Shown piece by piece: positions 25,046 to 36,346 of a DNA stretch of 64,000 nucleotides. A program made the translations under genes and the position numbers. Where the stretch lies: assembly GCA_951213105.1 (NCBI GenBank), contig OX578139.1, positions 71,569,754 to 71,633,753 of the forward strand, read 5' to 3'. How positions within the stretch are numbered: position 1 is the stretch's first letter; each line of letters opens with the position of its first letter. Source of the stretch: Amaurobius ferox (Eukaryota; Arthropoda; Arachnida; Araneae; Amaurobiidae). The notes under the pieces are model-generated. The model searched no databases, was not told the DNA's origin, and saw only the letters and a program-made list of their open reading frames with translations.

Positions 25046-25957
25046 GAGATATTTACAGAAGTTTACACAGATATTCTACAGGACGAAAGCAGGAGTCATT
25101 CAGTTGGAGATTAGTCGACGTAATCCGAGTTACATTGAACTGGGATTTTTATCAATGTTTTGACAATAGTATCGGTCATATTGTAAAACTAGTGGAGCAT
25201 ATACGTGATGTTTTAATGTTTAATGTTCTTGTTTACCCTGTGATTGTAAATAAAAGTGTTAATTATCCAGAAATATGTACTCATTCTTGTATCCTGATCG
25301 CAAACACACGATTTCAGATAATACGTTTTAATAATAGTGTGAAGCTCATGATGGCAGATAATAAATAAAATTCAAGAGTGTCATCAAATAGTTCTCGTTA
25401 CATGTGTCATGCTAATAAATAAGGGACTGTAGAATTCAGCTTTAAAGATTTTTTATGAGAAGTTCGAAAATTTATAAGGGTGTCCAATATTTGTTCGACA
25501 CTCTATGGTTAGTTTTGCTATTATGAATGAATTCAAAGTTCGTTTCAAAGCGGTTTATTGTGATGTTAGCAGGTAATTTTTAAGCATACATTTAGGCAAC
25601 ATACAAATCCCATGCATGAAAATTTCTTACACCAGTATACTGCAGAAAGCATATACAATTTGCATTAAGTGAATGCACTTTAAGAACTTATAAAATATAT
25701 TTTATCTAAATAAAATTAAATTACAAATATAAAACAAAACCTTCCACAAAATAGAAATTACATGGGAATAGAAATTACATGGGAAATAATTTAAAATTGC
25801 TAAACCTATTCAGAATCATACATGATTTACTGTTTATTATAGGTATAGAAATAATATAATATAATAAGAAAAAAAATTAAATTGCTTTTAATTTAAAAAT
25901 AAATTATTAAATATTATATTTAGAATCCTCACAAATCATATATAGCCAAGTTGTTAT
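25046..25957. other. Unassigned DNA between opposed R2 copies
   Basis: It separates forward R2 copies on the left from reverse ones on the right. A frame of 77 codons (25135-25368, plus) has no recognisable motif and is probably fortuitous. Confidence 0.45.
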
Positions 25958-28121
25958 TTATATAAATAAAATTGAAAATCTGTTTGTATGTTTGTTTGTC
26001 TGTCTGTTTGTCTGTTTGTCCCATCATCACGAAAGAACGGCTGAACCGAATTTGATGAGATTTTGTGGGTAGTCTGGAAATAGCCCCACCTAAAATTTAG
26101 TCTATGTTTTGCTTTAGTATGTGTTTTTACGACCAGTGGTTCTCGAGATATTAGTAAAAATAGAAACTTTCGTTTATCTCATCATCACGAGAGAACAGCA
26201 AATTTAAAGAAATTTTGTGAGTAGCCTTGAAATAGCCCCCTAAAATGTTTTCCAATTTTCGGGTTTCAAAGACCAGGAGTTGTTGAGATATTAGTGAAAA
26301 ACGGAACTTTTCCTAGGAGTTCTACTCTCTAACTCCTTGGTTTATCCAAATTGAAAGGATGAAAATCGTTTGTTTAAAACGTCAACGTGAATTAAAACTT
26401 TATTTCTAAGTTTGATGGAGGATTTTTGCGCTAATTGTCACTATCTGAAAGCATGAATTGTTTGAAACATGAATTTAAATGAAAATCTATCTACGTGGTT
26501 TATTTTTCACAAGCATTTATTCAACAATAAAAAGTATACAGAAATCAAAATGGTTATTTAATTTCGCAGTTTATGAAGAAGATTCTATCATATATCATGC
26601 TGTTCAGCAACGCAATTAAATTAAATGCGTTTCTTATTATTTATTATTATTTTTTCTATTTGAATAATAAATACATGGATGTAAAAATATATTATACAAA
26701 TGAACTGTTTGATTTTCATTTTAATTATATTAATTACGCGACTTCGTACATCACTTTCATTTATTTTGGTAAAGAGTGTTGGTTAGCTTGGCCAAACTTA
26801 TATATTGTGTTTAGCTAATAAATTCATATATTGTGTTTACAAAATAAATTCATTTAGCCGATTATTGAAACAGAAAAAGAGTGGAACGGGTATATGTTCT
26901 AATACAATTTTAATGTTTTCATTCAGTATATACAACCGGGAAAAGGATGTTTTATTGTTCAGATCTGCAAATGCAGTACTACGAATTTCGCGGGATATCG
27001 CTAACATGGCAACTTTTCTTTAACGTTACCAAATTGACGGAAATGCCGCCAAATTGATAAAAACAACGCAAATCAATGAAATTAAATTTGTTTTTTTAGA
27101 TGAGAGTCCTGAAACGATGTTTCGGAAGTATTTGTCAGCCACTTCATCCATCCTACATAGTAACACCTTAAGCGAATTTTTAAAATGTCACCAAATTGAT
27201 AAAAATATTTGTAAATCCATAAAAATATCAGGAAATTGATAAAATTGCACTAAATAGATGAAATTAAATGTGTTTTGTTAGGGGATAGTATTCTGATGAT
27301 GTTTCGTCAATTTGTCGCGAAATGAGACTGTCAGTTCTACAGTCTCACTTGGCGATAAATTTGGCGATTTTTTAATTTGTCGCTAAATTGCCGAAAATGT
27401 CAACAAACCTTCCATGGAGATAGAATTATTCAGACGATATGATATCCATCAATTCATTTGAAGCAAATGATACCATGTCGTTTAGCAACGGATGTGAATC
27501 CAATGTGTTTATGCGGCATTAAGATTTTTATTAAATCTTTTCCGATTTGAATAACAAAGATATGTATATAAAATAAAATTCATTGACATTGCATTTTTGA
27601 CTGGATAATATCAATTATGGTCTTCCGGTTTAAACATTATTATTATTGATATTTCCGGGGACTGTTGATTCAGGGATTATTGGTATTTTCGAGTTAATAT
27701 GTCATTGTTTAATTATGACAAAAATTGCTAAAACTTATATATAGTACGTTGTACGAGTAATCTTCTACAAATTCACGGGTATATCTTCTAATATGCGAGA
27801 ATATAAGTAGTACAGGTACATTTGCATATATCTTCATATATATTGGCATATATTGGAATCAATTAGGACTTTCTGGTATATAGATTACAGTGATTATTGA
27901 TATTTTCAATTTATTACGACATCTGTTTTATTTTGACAAATATTTTTGAGACTCATATTGTAATACGGGGAATCTTCTATTTCGCATAGTGAGAACAGAT
28001 ATTCTTGAACTTCTCTTTAGGAGCAATAAATTTAATATTTTAACATAATTTGCACAAGATTGTGAATTATAAGTGTCTTTATATTATATACTCCGTACGA
28101 AGATCGGGTATGCTGCTAGTG
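25958..28121 (-). repeat. R2 repeat, full-length copy
   Basis: Read on the minus strand it starts ACTAGCAGCATACCCGATCT at 28121, includes the GGCGAC region (about 26990-27400), and ends with ACAGACAGACAAACAAACAT then TTTATATAAATA at 25958. At about 2.16 kb it is one of two full-length copies. There is no substantial frame: the interior is non-coding. Confidence 0.85.
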
Positions 28122-28138
28122 ACAAGTAAAATAAATTA

Positions 28139-28139
<1 letters not shown>

Positions 28140-28199
<60 letters not shown>
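28140..28199. repeat. (TA)n microsatellite
   Basis: Pure TA run of about 60 bp between two reverse R2 copies. Confidence 0.95.
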
Positions 28200-28202
<3 letters not shown>

Positions 28203-28292
28203 AAAAATATATAATTTTATTTTAATTTCCAGAAAAAAATTCCACGCTCAATCAAAACTTTTGATCTAAATATATATAAATAATATTGACTA

Positions 28293-28373
28293 TCTGTCTC
28301 TCTCTCTATCTGTCTGTCTGTCTACCTGTCTGTCTACCTGTCTGTATGTCTGTCTGTCTGTCTGTCTGTCTCA
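28293..28373. repeat. (TCTG)n run at the R2 3' end
   Basis: TCTGTCTG units with TACC interruptions at the 3' end of a reverse R2 copy. Confidence 0.9.
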
Positions 28374-30364
28374 TCATCACGGGTAAAAGGTTAACCGAAT
28401 TTGATGAAATTTTGTGGGTAATCTGGAAATAGCTCCACTTAAAATTTAGTCCATGTTGAGCTTTTACGGGCAGTGGTTCTCGAAATATTATCACAAAACG
28501 AAACTTTCGTTTGTCTCATTATCACAGGAGAACAGCTGAACCAAATTTAATGAAATTTAGTCGATAACCTTGAAATAGCTCCCCATAAATTTAGTCTAAG
28601 ATTCGGGTTTCCAAGACAAGGGGTTTTTGAGATATTAGTGAAAAACGAACATTTTCCCTAGGATTTCTATTTTCTAACTCCGTGGCTTATCCAAAGGAAA
28701 AAGTTGAAAATCGTTAGTTTGAAACGTAAAAGTCAATTAAAACTTTATCTCTGAGGTTGGTGGAAGATTTTTACGCTAATTATTCACTATCTGAAAGCAT
28801 GAATTATTTGAAACATGAATTTAAATAGAAAATCAATCTCCATGGTTTATTTTAACAAGCTTTCACTCAACAATGAAAAGTATAAAGAAATCAAAATGGT
28901 TATTTAATTTCGCAGTTTATGAGAAAGATTCTATCTTATATCATGTTGCTCAGAAACGCAATTAAATTAAATCTGTCTGTTAATTTTTATTATTATATTT
29001 TCTATTTTAATAATAAATAAATGGATATAAAATATATTTTATATATGAACGGTTTGATTTTTATTTTAATTATATTAATTGCGGACTGCGTACATCGCTT
29101 TCATTTATTTTGGCAAAGAGTTTGTAAGCTTATATAATGTGTTTAGCTAATAAACTCATATAATCTATTTACCCAATAAATTCATTTATCCGATTGTTGA
29201 AAGAGAAAAAGAGTAGAACTTGTATATCTTCTAATACTCAATATAGTGTTTTCATTTAGTATCTATAAACAGGATCAAGATGTTTTATTCTTCAGATCTG
29301 CAAATTCTACGAATTCTACGAATTTGGCGGAATATCGCTAACTTGGTAATTTTTCTTAAACTTTGCCAAATTGACGGAAATGTCGCCAAATAGATAAAAA
29401 CGACGCAAATCAATGAAATTAAATTTGTTTTTTCGGAAAAGAGTATTAAAATGATGTTTCGGTAGCATTTGTCGGTCAGTCCATCCATTCTACTTAGTAA
29501 CACATTTAGCGAATTTTTAAAATATCACCAAATTGATAAAAATGTTTGTAAATCCACAAAAATATCATGAAATTGTTAAAATTGCTCTTAATAAATGAAA
29601 TTAATTGTGTTTTGTTAGGGGATAGTATTATGATGTTGTTTCGTCAATTTAACGCAAAATGGAACAACCGGTTCTATAGTCCCATTTGGCGATAAATTTG
29701 GCGATTTTTAAATTATCGTTAAATTGACGAAAATGTCGCCAAACCTTCCATGGAGATAGAATTATTCAGATGATATGATTTCAAACACCTCATTTGAAGC
29801 AAGTGATTCCATGCCGTTTAGCAACGGACGTAAATCCAGTGTATTATGCGGCATACGATTTTTATTTAATCTTTTCCGATTTGAATAATAAAGATATGTA
29901 TATAAAATAAATTTTATTGACATTTCATTTTTGACAGAATAATATCAATTACGGTCTTCAGATTTAAACATTAATAATATTGATATTTTCGGGGAGTATT
30001 AATTCAGGGATTATTGATATTTTTAAGTTATTATGCCATTATTTTATTATGACAAAAATTGTTTGTTTAAACTTATATATTGCACGCTGTACGAGTAATC
30101 TTCTACAAATTCACGGATATATCTTCTAATCTACGAGAATATAAGTTGTACAGGTATATTGACATATATCTTGATATATATTGGCATATATTGGAATAAA
30201 TTGCGACCTTCTGGTATATAGATTACTGGGATTGTTGATATTTTCAATTTATTACGGTATCTGTTTTATTTTGGCAGAGATTTTTGAGACTCATATTGTA
30301 AAATGGGTAATCTTCAACTAACACACAGGCATATTTTCTAATCTGAGACAATATATGTAGTACG

Positions 30365-30368
<4 letters not shown>

Positions 30369-30399
<31 letters not shown>
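30369..30399. repeat. (TA)n inside R2
   Basis: Pure TA run inserted in the R2 copy at 28270-30812. Confidence 0.9.
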
Positions 30400-30812
30400 C
30401 CATATAAATTTAGTGCTTTCGTTCTGGCATATATTGAAATCAATTATGTGTTTATTGATATTATCAATTTATACATGTAATACAGGTTATATCTTCTAAT
30501 ATTCGCGTATATTAGTAGCACAGGTCCCATACATTTTTAATACTTTCATTTTGCATATATTGATTAAATTACATTTTTTTGTGAATTTTCTTACAAAAGG
30601 GGCCACGATGTTTTATTCTTCAGATCTGCCGGAGGATAATTTTGTATAGCGAGAACAGAGATTCTAAATTTTTTAGGAACATTGTAATAAATATTTTAGC
30701 AAAATATTTTGATTAAAAATGTCATTTAGTATACTACAGGAATTTGTACATGATTGTGCATTTTAAGTTTCCTTATATTATATACTCCGTACGAAGAACG
30801 GGTATGCTGCTA

Positions 30813-31730
30813 GTCTATATAAATAAAATTGAAAATATGTCTGTCTGTCTGTTTGTCCCATCATCATGGAAGAACGGCTGAACCGAATTTGATGAAATTT
30901 TGTGGGTAGCCTTGAAATAGCCTCACGTAAAATTTTGTCTCTGTTTCGAATTTCTAGAGCCAGTGTTTCTTGAGATAAAAGAAAAAACTAAACTTTCGTT
31001 TGTATCATCATCCCGGGAGAATGGCTGGCCTGAATTTAATGAAATTTTATTGGTTGGCTTCAAATAGGTCACCTTGAATTTAGTCTATGTTTCGAGTTTC
31101 TAAGACTAGAGGTTGTCGAGATATTAATGAAAAACGAAACATTTTCCTAGAAGTTCTACAGTCTAACTCCCTGGTTCCTCCAAACGAAAAGGTTGAAAAT
31201 CATTTGTTTCGAACGCAAACGTAAATTAAAGCTTTATCTCTGAAATTGGTGGCAGATTTTTGCGCTAAATAGTCACTTTTTGAAATCATGAATTGTTTGA
31301 AACATGAATTTAAATGGAAAATCTATCACTATGGTTTATTTTTCACACGTTTTTAAACGACGAAAAAAACTATTAAGAAATTAAAATGGTTAATTAATTT
31401 TAACATTTTATGTGGATATATCATGTTGTTGGGCAACGCAATTAAATTAAATGTGTTTGTTAATGTTTATTAATATTTTTTCGATTTGAATAATAAATAA
31501 ATGGATATAAAAGTCTAAACGAACGTATCTTATATACGAGCGGTTTGATTTTTCTTTTAATTATATAAATTGCGGACTGCGTACATCACTTTCATTTTTT
31601 TGGCAAAGAGTTTTCAAGCTTATATATTGTGTTTAGCTACTAAACTCATATATTGTATTTAGCCAATAAGTTAATTCATTTAGCCAATTGTTGTAACAGA
31701 AAAAGAGTAGAACGGATATATTCAATGCTT
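30813..31730 (-). repeat. R2 repeat, partial third reverse copy
   Basis: Begins on the plus strand with CTATATAAATAAAATTGAAA and the TCTG run directly after the ACTAGCAGC end of the previous copy. It runs to about 31730 and is 5'-truncated. Its GGCGAC region is missing. Confidence 0.8.
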
Positions 31731-31929
31731 TAATTTTCAATTGAAGTATAATGTTTTTCTTAAACTTTGACAAATGTTCTCTAAGTTTCGTGAAATTTAA
31801 TTGAAAACTATGGAAATTGCAAGCAGAAAACATGTAAAAAAATTTTGTTTATTTTAAAGAAATGTTTATATCGTCATGAATATGCATTTTTGTTTTACGA
31901 AATTGATTATACACATTGAACATAGCCAG
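31731..31929. other. Short unassigned spacer
   Basis: AT-rich, without recognisable content, between the last R2 copy and the (TA)n tract that borders PLE1. Confidence 0.4.

Positions 31930-31965
<36 letters not shown>
31930..31965. repeat. (TA)n bordering PLE1
   Basis: Pure TA run. The adjoining TTAGAAAAATATCTAAAAAT sequence also occurs at about 35950-35970. Confidence 0.95.
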
Positions 31966-31970
<5 letters not shown>

Positions 31971-32053
31971 ATATCTAAAAATAAGATATACAAAAAACAC
32001 AATCATAACACTTCATAACATTAAGGCGCATTGCCGCTCTTTCATGTTTAGCA

Positions 32054-32406
32054 GGTATATAAAAGTAAATACATCATCAAATTGAAAAAGGGGGGGAGGT
32101 ACAAAAGAAAGGGGGAAAAGAAAGGAGAGTGTTTACAGGAACGACAGAAAAAAGGCCGGGGGGGATAGTGACCCCCCGTTCCCGGTTAAAGCACTTTTAC
32201 TCTAGAAACACTCCCGGTGCCTCTGTCTTCCTGAAGCACTCCTCCGTCCGATGAAATCTATGAAACATCCCGAAGTATATAGACCATGAAGCAAAAAAGG
32301 GGGCTTAAGATTGGAATAAACCTAACCTAATTACTCAACAGAATACTTGAAGTCCACAAGCCATGCCGCACAACCTTATCTCACCGACATGCTATGATCA
32401 AATGAA
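32054..32406 (-). repeat. PLE1 3' UTR, left arm of the inverted pair
   Basis: Near-identical to the reverse complement of 36006-36356. It contains CATGAAGCAAAAAAGGGGGC, CCTAACCTAATTACTCAACA and the GC-rich hairpin motif at 32154-32220. The RT stop codon lies at its inner end. Confidence 0.9.
32154..32220 (-). ncRNA. Structured hairpin motif in the PLE1 3' UTR
   Basis: On the sense (minus) strand a stem of six G and six C flanks a TCACTAT loop (GGGGGG TCACTAT CCCCCC). A smaller AAAG/CTTT hairpin precedes it. The same plan, with different stem bases, occurs at 45701-45775 and 62863-62937. See the findings for the covariation argument. The function is unknown; template recognition by the RT or 3' processing are possibilities. 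Confidence 0.5.
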
Positions 32407-32905
32407 ATTGTTTGTCTTTCTGTCAAATATCAAGTCTACATAGTGCCTTAGATAACGATGTGGGTAATTGCTTTTTGCTGCTTCCCTGAGTAATTTATTG
32501 ACGCTGTGTTGCTGTTCTTCTTTTTCAGTGTTGAGACGTCTATATCGATTTAGATGATTTATTATAACATTCCTGAAAATACCACTGCTCAAATTAGATT
32601 TCCAATCCAAAATGTAATTAATGTTGAAATCAAAATTATATCTCTTGTCATAAACTTTAAAACATATCCTGTTTTTCTCATTGTAGTAAATGCTGATATC
32701 CAGAAAATCAACAGTTCCTGGATTTGTATATTTAGTTTCCAAAAGTTCCAGGCACTTAGGGTAAAACTCAAACTCAAAATGATCTTGTTGATTTTTATAT
32801 CCAATAATCACATCGTCAACAAAGCGGTAGTATGGCATTTCATTGACTAAATATGTGCCTTGTTCATACTTGTTCAGGTAAATATCTGCAAGTATCGAAG
32901 AGCAA
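32398..32905 (-). CDS. PLE1 reverse transcriptase, C-terminal part
   Basis: This frame continues the RT after the poly-G frameshift. It opens with CSSILADIYLNKYE, the stretch that follows RT motif 4 in Penelope-like elements. It then has the catalytic YRFVDDVIIGY (motif C, F-V-D-D), a VDFLDISIYYNE strand, YDKRYNFDF, and a helical thumb with FRNVIINHLNRYRRL. The stop is at 32398-32400, at the border of the 3' UTR. The catalytic Asp pair is intact. No start codon of its own is expected; it is out of frame with the upstream RT by the length of an 11-C run (32906-32916). PLE2 and PLE3 carry homologous C-termini. Confidence 0.88.
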
Positions 32906-34724
32906 CCCCCCCCCCCATTGGGATGCCTTGCACCTGACGATTAAAACCTATACCGTTGTGCAGTATGTTTTCAAACAAAACAATATTTATCAGCATTTTA
33001 TATTGGTAGAGGGAGATGGTAGAGTGGAGATTGTGATGCTCATGAAGCTCCAATAAAATTTCGGATAAATCTTTTAAATTTACATGATTAAAAAGGTCTT
33101 TAAAATCAAAGCATCTGAAAAACATTTTATCCTTTATTCTGCTTAATTTGTCAATAAGTTCAAAAGAATTTGACACCATACAGGTCCCTTCCTTTTTGAT
33201 TTCTTTTAGTAATGGAGTCAGAATAGAAAGTAACTTAATATTAGCTATAGTAAGGTACGATCCGCATCCAACTGTCACAGGTCTAAATTTGATCGGATTT
33301 TTATGCATTTTTGGGATTAGTACAAGATAAGAAAATCTTACAGATTTCAAATCATGTCCTATACGTTTATAAAGTGCTGTGATTCGGTTTTCCATGGCTT
33401 TATCGGTGGTATTGATCTCTTCATACATACTTTCATTTTCGTAACATTTGCGTAAAGTGTCTACATAGTATTTTTTGCAGACAAATACGTAATTCGATGG
33501 CACTTTATCCATGTAAGTGATTGCAAATCTATCTCTTAAGGACTCCATCTCTGGTACTTTGTTGTTATGAAAGGTGTTATAGGAATCTGGATGATAATGC
33601 CTTTCGAATCCTTTTATAACTTCGCATCTCCATTTGTGGAAAGTTTGAATGGGGTGGCTGTATTTCACCGCCATTTTGTATATGAAATCATCCACGTCTT
33701 TTGCAAAAGCAAAGGCACTTCCTAAATGCTTTTGATCACGGAATTTAGTTCCCTGTTTTAACAGCAATTTGATGTCATTATTATTATACATTTCCAATTT
33801 TCCTGTTATTACGTGTCCGTGCGTGGCATCAATTTCTTTATAAGTGTTTAACTCTTCAACACAGTTACACTTCAAGTCAGAGAAATGGTTTAAATTTTTG
33901 CCAATATTATTATAGTTGAAATATTTTCTGCCGTTAGTTTTAAGATATATGTAAGTAATATTGATATTAATATTGCGTATAGGCAATAATTCATCACAAT
34001 GTTTTAAAATAGATTTAAATGGTATAACATTATAGGTTTTATTGTAAAAGGTTGTAATCATAAATTTCCTTTTATTTGATACAATAGGGCTTTCGTTCAA
34101 ATTGACTTTCAATATTAGTGCACGTAATTTTAGAAAATTATAAAATACTGCAATATTGGTACATGCTGTATAACAATTTGGATTCGGGATTATAGGACGA
34201 TCTTTCCATTCCCTCCATAGACGTTGTATATGAACTTTCCTTATACCGTAAATTCTGTTTTTGATCCATGCCGTTCTAACTTGATTGTACTTTTTAATTT
34301 CTTCGATAAAGGTGTTCAAATTCATCAAAGTTTTCTTATAATTTCTTGCTGTATGGTTATTATTTTTATTTTTACTTCTTCCTCCTCGTTGCCAACGTGT
34401 AGTTTTTCTATTATTAGTATATTCTATTGGAGCATTATTCAGTTTAGTATAGAACTCCATATTATGAATATTATCAAAGTTAATGGTATTCAATCCAAAT
34501 GGGAAAAGCGTGCTAAATTGCTTTATATGTGTGTTTTCCCACCATAAGCGTTCTTTAAAATCAGGAACAATGTCTAGGATGGAAATAGATATCCTTTCAA
34601 AATCATGTTTTGAAAAATGTTGCAACTCAAAGTTGTTAATACCAGAAGAATTTTCACATACTCGCTTGATCTGACTTCGATGCAAGTTTATACGGATGTT
34701 AAGGGGATTGCCGGTTTTGTCCAA
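32874..34724 (-). CDS. PLE1 endonuclease end, linker and RT core
   Basis: This 616-codon frame starts within the GIY-YIG domain. R11 in LNIRINLHRSQ is the expected catalytic Arg. HFSKHDFERI (36-45) and E63 in WWENTHIKQ match the second half of the domain, closed by LFPFGLN (73-79). A basic linker with WQRGGRSKNKNN and IQRLWREWKDRP follows. RT motifs start at PKMHKNPIKFRPV (471-483), continue with FDFKDLF (539-545, first catalytic Asp) and end at QGIPMGG (599-605). After GIPMGG the frame runs off into unrelated residues because of the G run. The apparent start Met is probably not a real initiator, since the upstream frame holds the start of the same domain. Confidence 0.9.
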   Translation of the reverse strand: MDKTGNPLNIRINLHRSQIKRVCENSSGINNFELQHFSKHDFERISISILDIVPDFKERLWWENTHIKQFSTLFPFGLNTINFDNIHNMEFYTKLNNAPIEYTNNRKTTRWQRGGRSKNKNNNHTARNYKKTLMNLNTFIEEIKKYNQVRTAWIKNRIYGIRKVHIQRLWREWKDRPIIPNPNCYTACTNIAVFYNFLKLRALILKVNLNESPIVSNKRKFMITTFYNKTYNVIPFKSILKHCDELLPIRNININITYIYLKTNGRKYFNYNNIGKNLNHFSDLKCNCVEELNTYKEIDATHGHVITGKLEMYNNNDIKLLLKQGTKFRDQKHLGSAFAFAKDVDDFIYKMAVKYSHPIQTFHKWRCEVIKGFERHYHPDSYNTFHNNKVPEMESLRDRFAITYMDKVPSNYVFVCKKYYVDTLRKCYENESMYEEINTTDKAMENRITALYKRIGHDLKSVRFSYLVLIPKMHKNPIKFRPVTVGCGSYLTIANIKLLSILTPLLKEIKKEGTCMVSNSFELIDKLSRIKDKMFFRCFDFKDLFNHVNLKDLSEILLELHEHHNLHSTISLYQYKMLINIVLFENILHNGIGFNRQVQGIPMGGGVALRYLQIFT

Positions 34725-35172
34725 TATAACTCATGTTACAGGTCAAACAAGTAATACAATATATGCATTGATACACTTTACAAAATGTTTTGTGTCCAGG
34801 GTTTGTACTCTGGATTTGTACCTTATTTCCAATGGGACATAATTTGCAGAGCCGAGACGTGCATTTCTTGAATTTATATTGCTTCATGTTACGCATAAAA
34901 TGTAAATGATCTTTTGAATCGTTCAATATAGGGAAATATGGATCGTTCGCAGCTTTATTGCATCTGTCTTCATTAATTACGCTTTTTTTATTCTCTGCTC
35001 TTCCACTCTGCACGGGTTTAAAATATGCCTTAATCGTGTTCATATACCAAGGTAGTTTGATTTCGATCCCACTATCACCTTGTATCACAGTGGTACCGGG
35101 CACATGCAAACTTGTTACAATATTGCCAGTCGCTAAATTCTGTATTTGTTCAGCATCAGATTTTAAAATCAA
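34699..35172 (-). CDS. PLE1 N-terminus with Cys-rich GIY-YIG start
   Basis: 157 codons. Residues 1-100 are a poorly conserved leader. From 104 there is a Cys cluster, CTSRLCKLC (104-112), then C131, and CIYCITCLTC (136-145), ending in YIG (149-151). The IYxI...C..C...YIGQ pattern is the first half of the PLE GIY-YIG nuclease, with the extra cysteines typical of the N-terminal form. A four-A run just after YIGQ (plus strand TTTT, 34715-34718) carries one base too many, so this frame stops and the nuclease continues in the overlapping frame. This is seen directly. The family assignment follows from domain order. Confidence 0.85.
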   Translation of the reverse strand: MILKSDAEQIQNLATGNIVTSLHVPGTTVIQGDSGIEIKLPWYMNTIKAYFKPVQSGRAENKKSVINEDRCNKAANDPYFPILNDSKDHLHFMRNMKQYKFKKCTSRLCKLCPIGNKVQIQSTNPGHKTFCKVYQCIYCITCLTCNMSYIGQNRQSP

Positions 35173-35356
35173 TAGTTTAAACTCATGGTGAGGAGTATGA
35201 TTTGACTAGTAAGATCGAAAAACATAAAATTACTTCATAAAGCAATACAACATCTCATCTGATTCCATGTTACATCTTTAGGATACGCAATCTTCATATG
35301 ATTATAAACCGCTTTACATGTTCAAAGAGCAGAAAATGTTATTTCATAATTTTTAT

Positions 35357-35398
<42 letters not shown>

Positions 35399-36004
35399 TG
35401 AGGATGCACCAAAATTACAACTATATTACATCCAATTATATTTATTTGAGAATAAAGTTATTTTAAATAACGAGGGAACATCTAAAAATATGAAACTTTA
35501 TGAGTTTCATGTCTGGTATGATAAGACATATAAAAACATGTAAGTTAAAATATCATAAGAAAACATAGTTTTCAGATACGTCATTACATAAAAAGGTTAC
35601 TTAAGTCATGCAATATATATTAAAATACGATAACGATTCAATTCCCTTGAAATAGAAATTCATCACAAGATGTCATCATACCGAAGAGGTATATGAAGTT
35701 CATATCCCGTGAGCTTTTTCAAAATCTAAACAACATACTGAAGACCACTGCCCAATGGCAGCCGTCCGAGAAGAACCCCATGTTAAATATTCCAAGATCC
35801 AATACCAAGGGACGTTGAAGACAACGAAAAGGGACGGATGAAAACTTCGGTTATAACAGGACACGACAAAAAAAATAATAATAAATGATAAGAAAAAATC
35901 AGAAAAGGAGTAGGCGCAATGCAGCACTATTTCCAATCCAAATATATTAGAAAAATATCTAAAAATAAGATATACAAAAAATACAATCATAATCAAAAAC
36001 ACAA
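35173..36004 (-). other. PLE1 upstream region
   Basis: Lies before the PLE1 coding region on the minus strand. It includes a 39-nt poly-T (35359-35397, poly-A on the sense strand). An open stretch (35700-36047) runs into the inverted UTR and has no recognisable domain. On the sense strand ATACC/GGTAT and CATC/GATG hairpins (about 35670-35700) sit next to each other. The region may hold the promoter, but no motif is identifiable. Confidence 0.5.
35359..35397. repeat. Poly-T tract
   Basis: 39 consecutive T. It could be the poly-A of a cDNA-derived insertion on the minus strand, but no body of such an insertion is recognised. Confidence 0.95.
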
Positions 36005-36005
36005 T

Positions 36006-36346
36006 CATTTGATCATAGCAGGTCGGTGAGATAAGGTTGTGCGGCATGGCTTGTGGACTTCAAGTATTCTGTTGAGTAATTAGGTTAGGTTTATTCCAAT
36101 CTTAAGCCCCCTTTTTTGCTTCATGGTCTATATACTTCGGGATGTTTCATAGATTTCATCGGACGGAGGAGTGCTTCAGGAAGACAGAGGCACCGGGAGT
36201 GTTTCTAGAATAAAAGTGCTTTAACCGGGAACGGGGGGTCACTATCCCCCCCCCGGCCTTTTTTCTGTCGTTCCTGTAAACACTCTCCTTTCTTTCCCCC
36301 CTTTCCTTTGTACCTCCCCCCCTTTTTCAATTTGATGATGTATTTA

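Larger units (their letters stand above)
28270..30812 (-). repeat. R2 repeat, second full-length copy
   Basis: Read on the minus strand it starts ACTAGCAGCATACCCGTTCT at 30812 and ends with the GACA run (TCTG on plus, 28295-28372). It is longer than its neighbour partly because of a (TA)n insert at 30369-30398. It contains the GGCGAC region at about 29320-29740. Confidence 0.85.

Noticed and set aside
35700..36047. 115-codon hydrophobic frame upstream of PLE1
   Set aside because: It runs across the boundary of the inverted 3' UTR and shows no conserved motif. The hydrophobic look comes from T-rich DNA.
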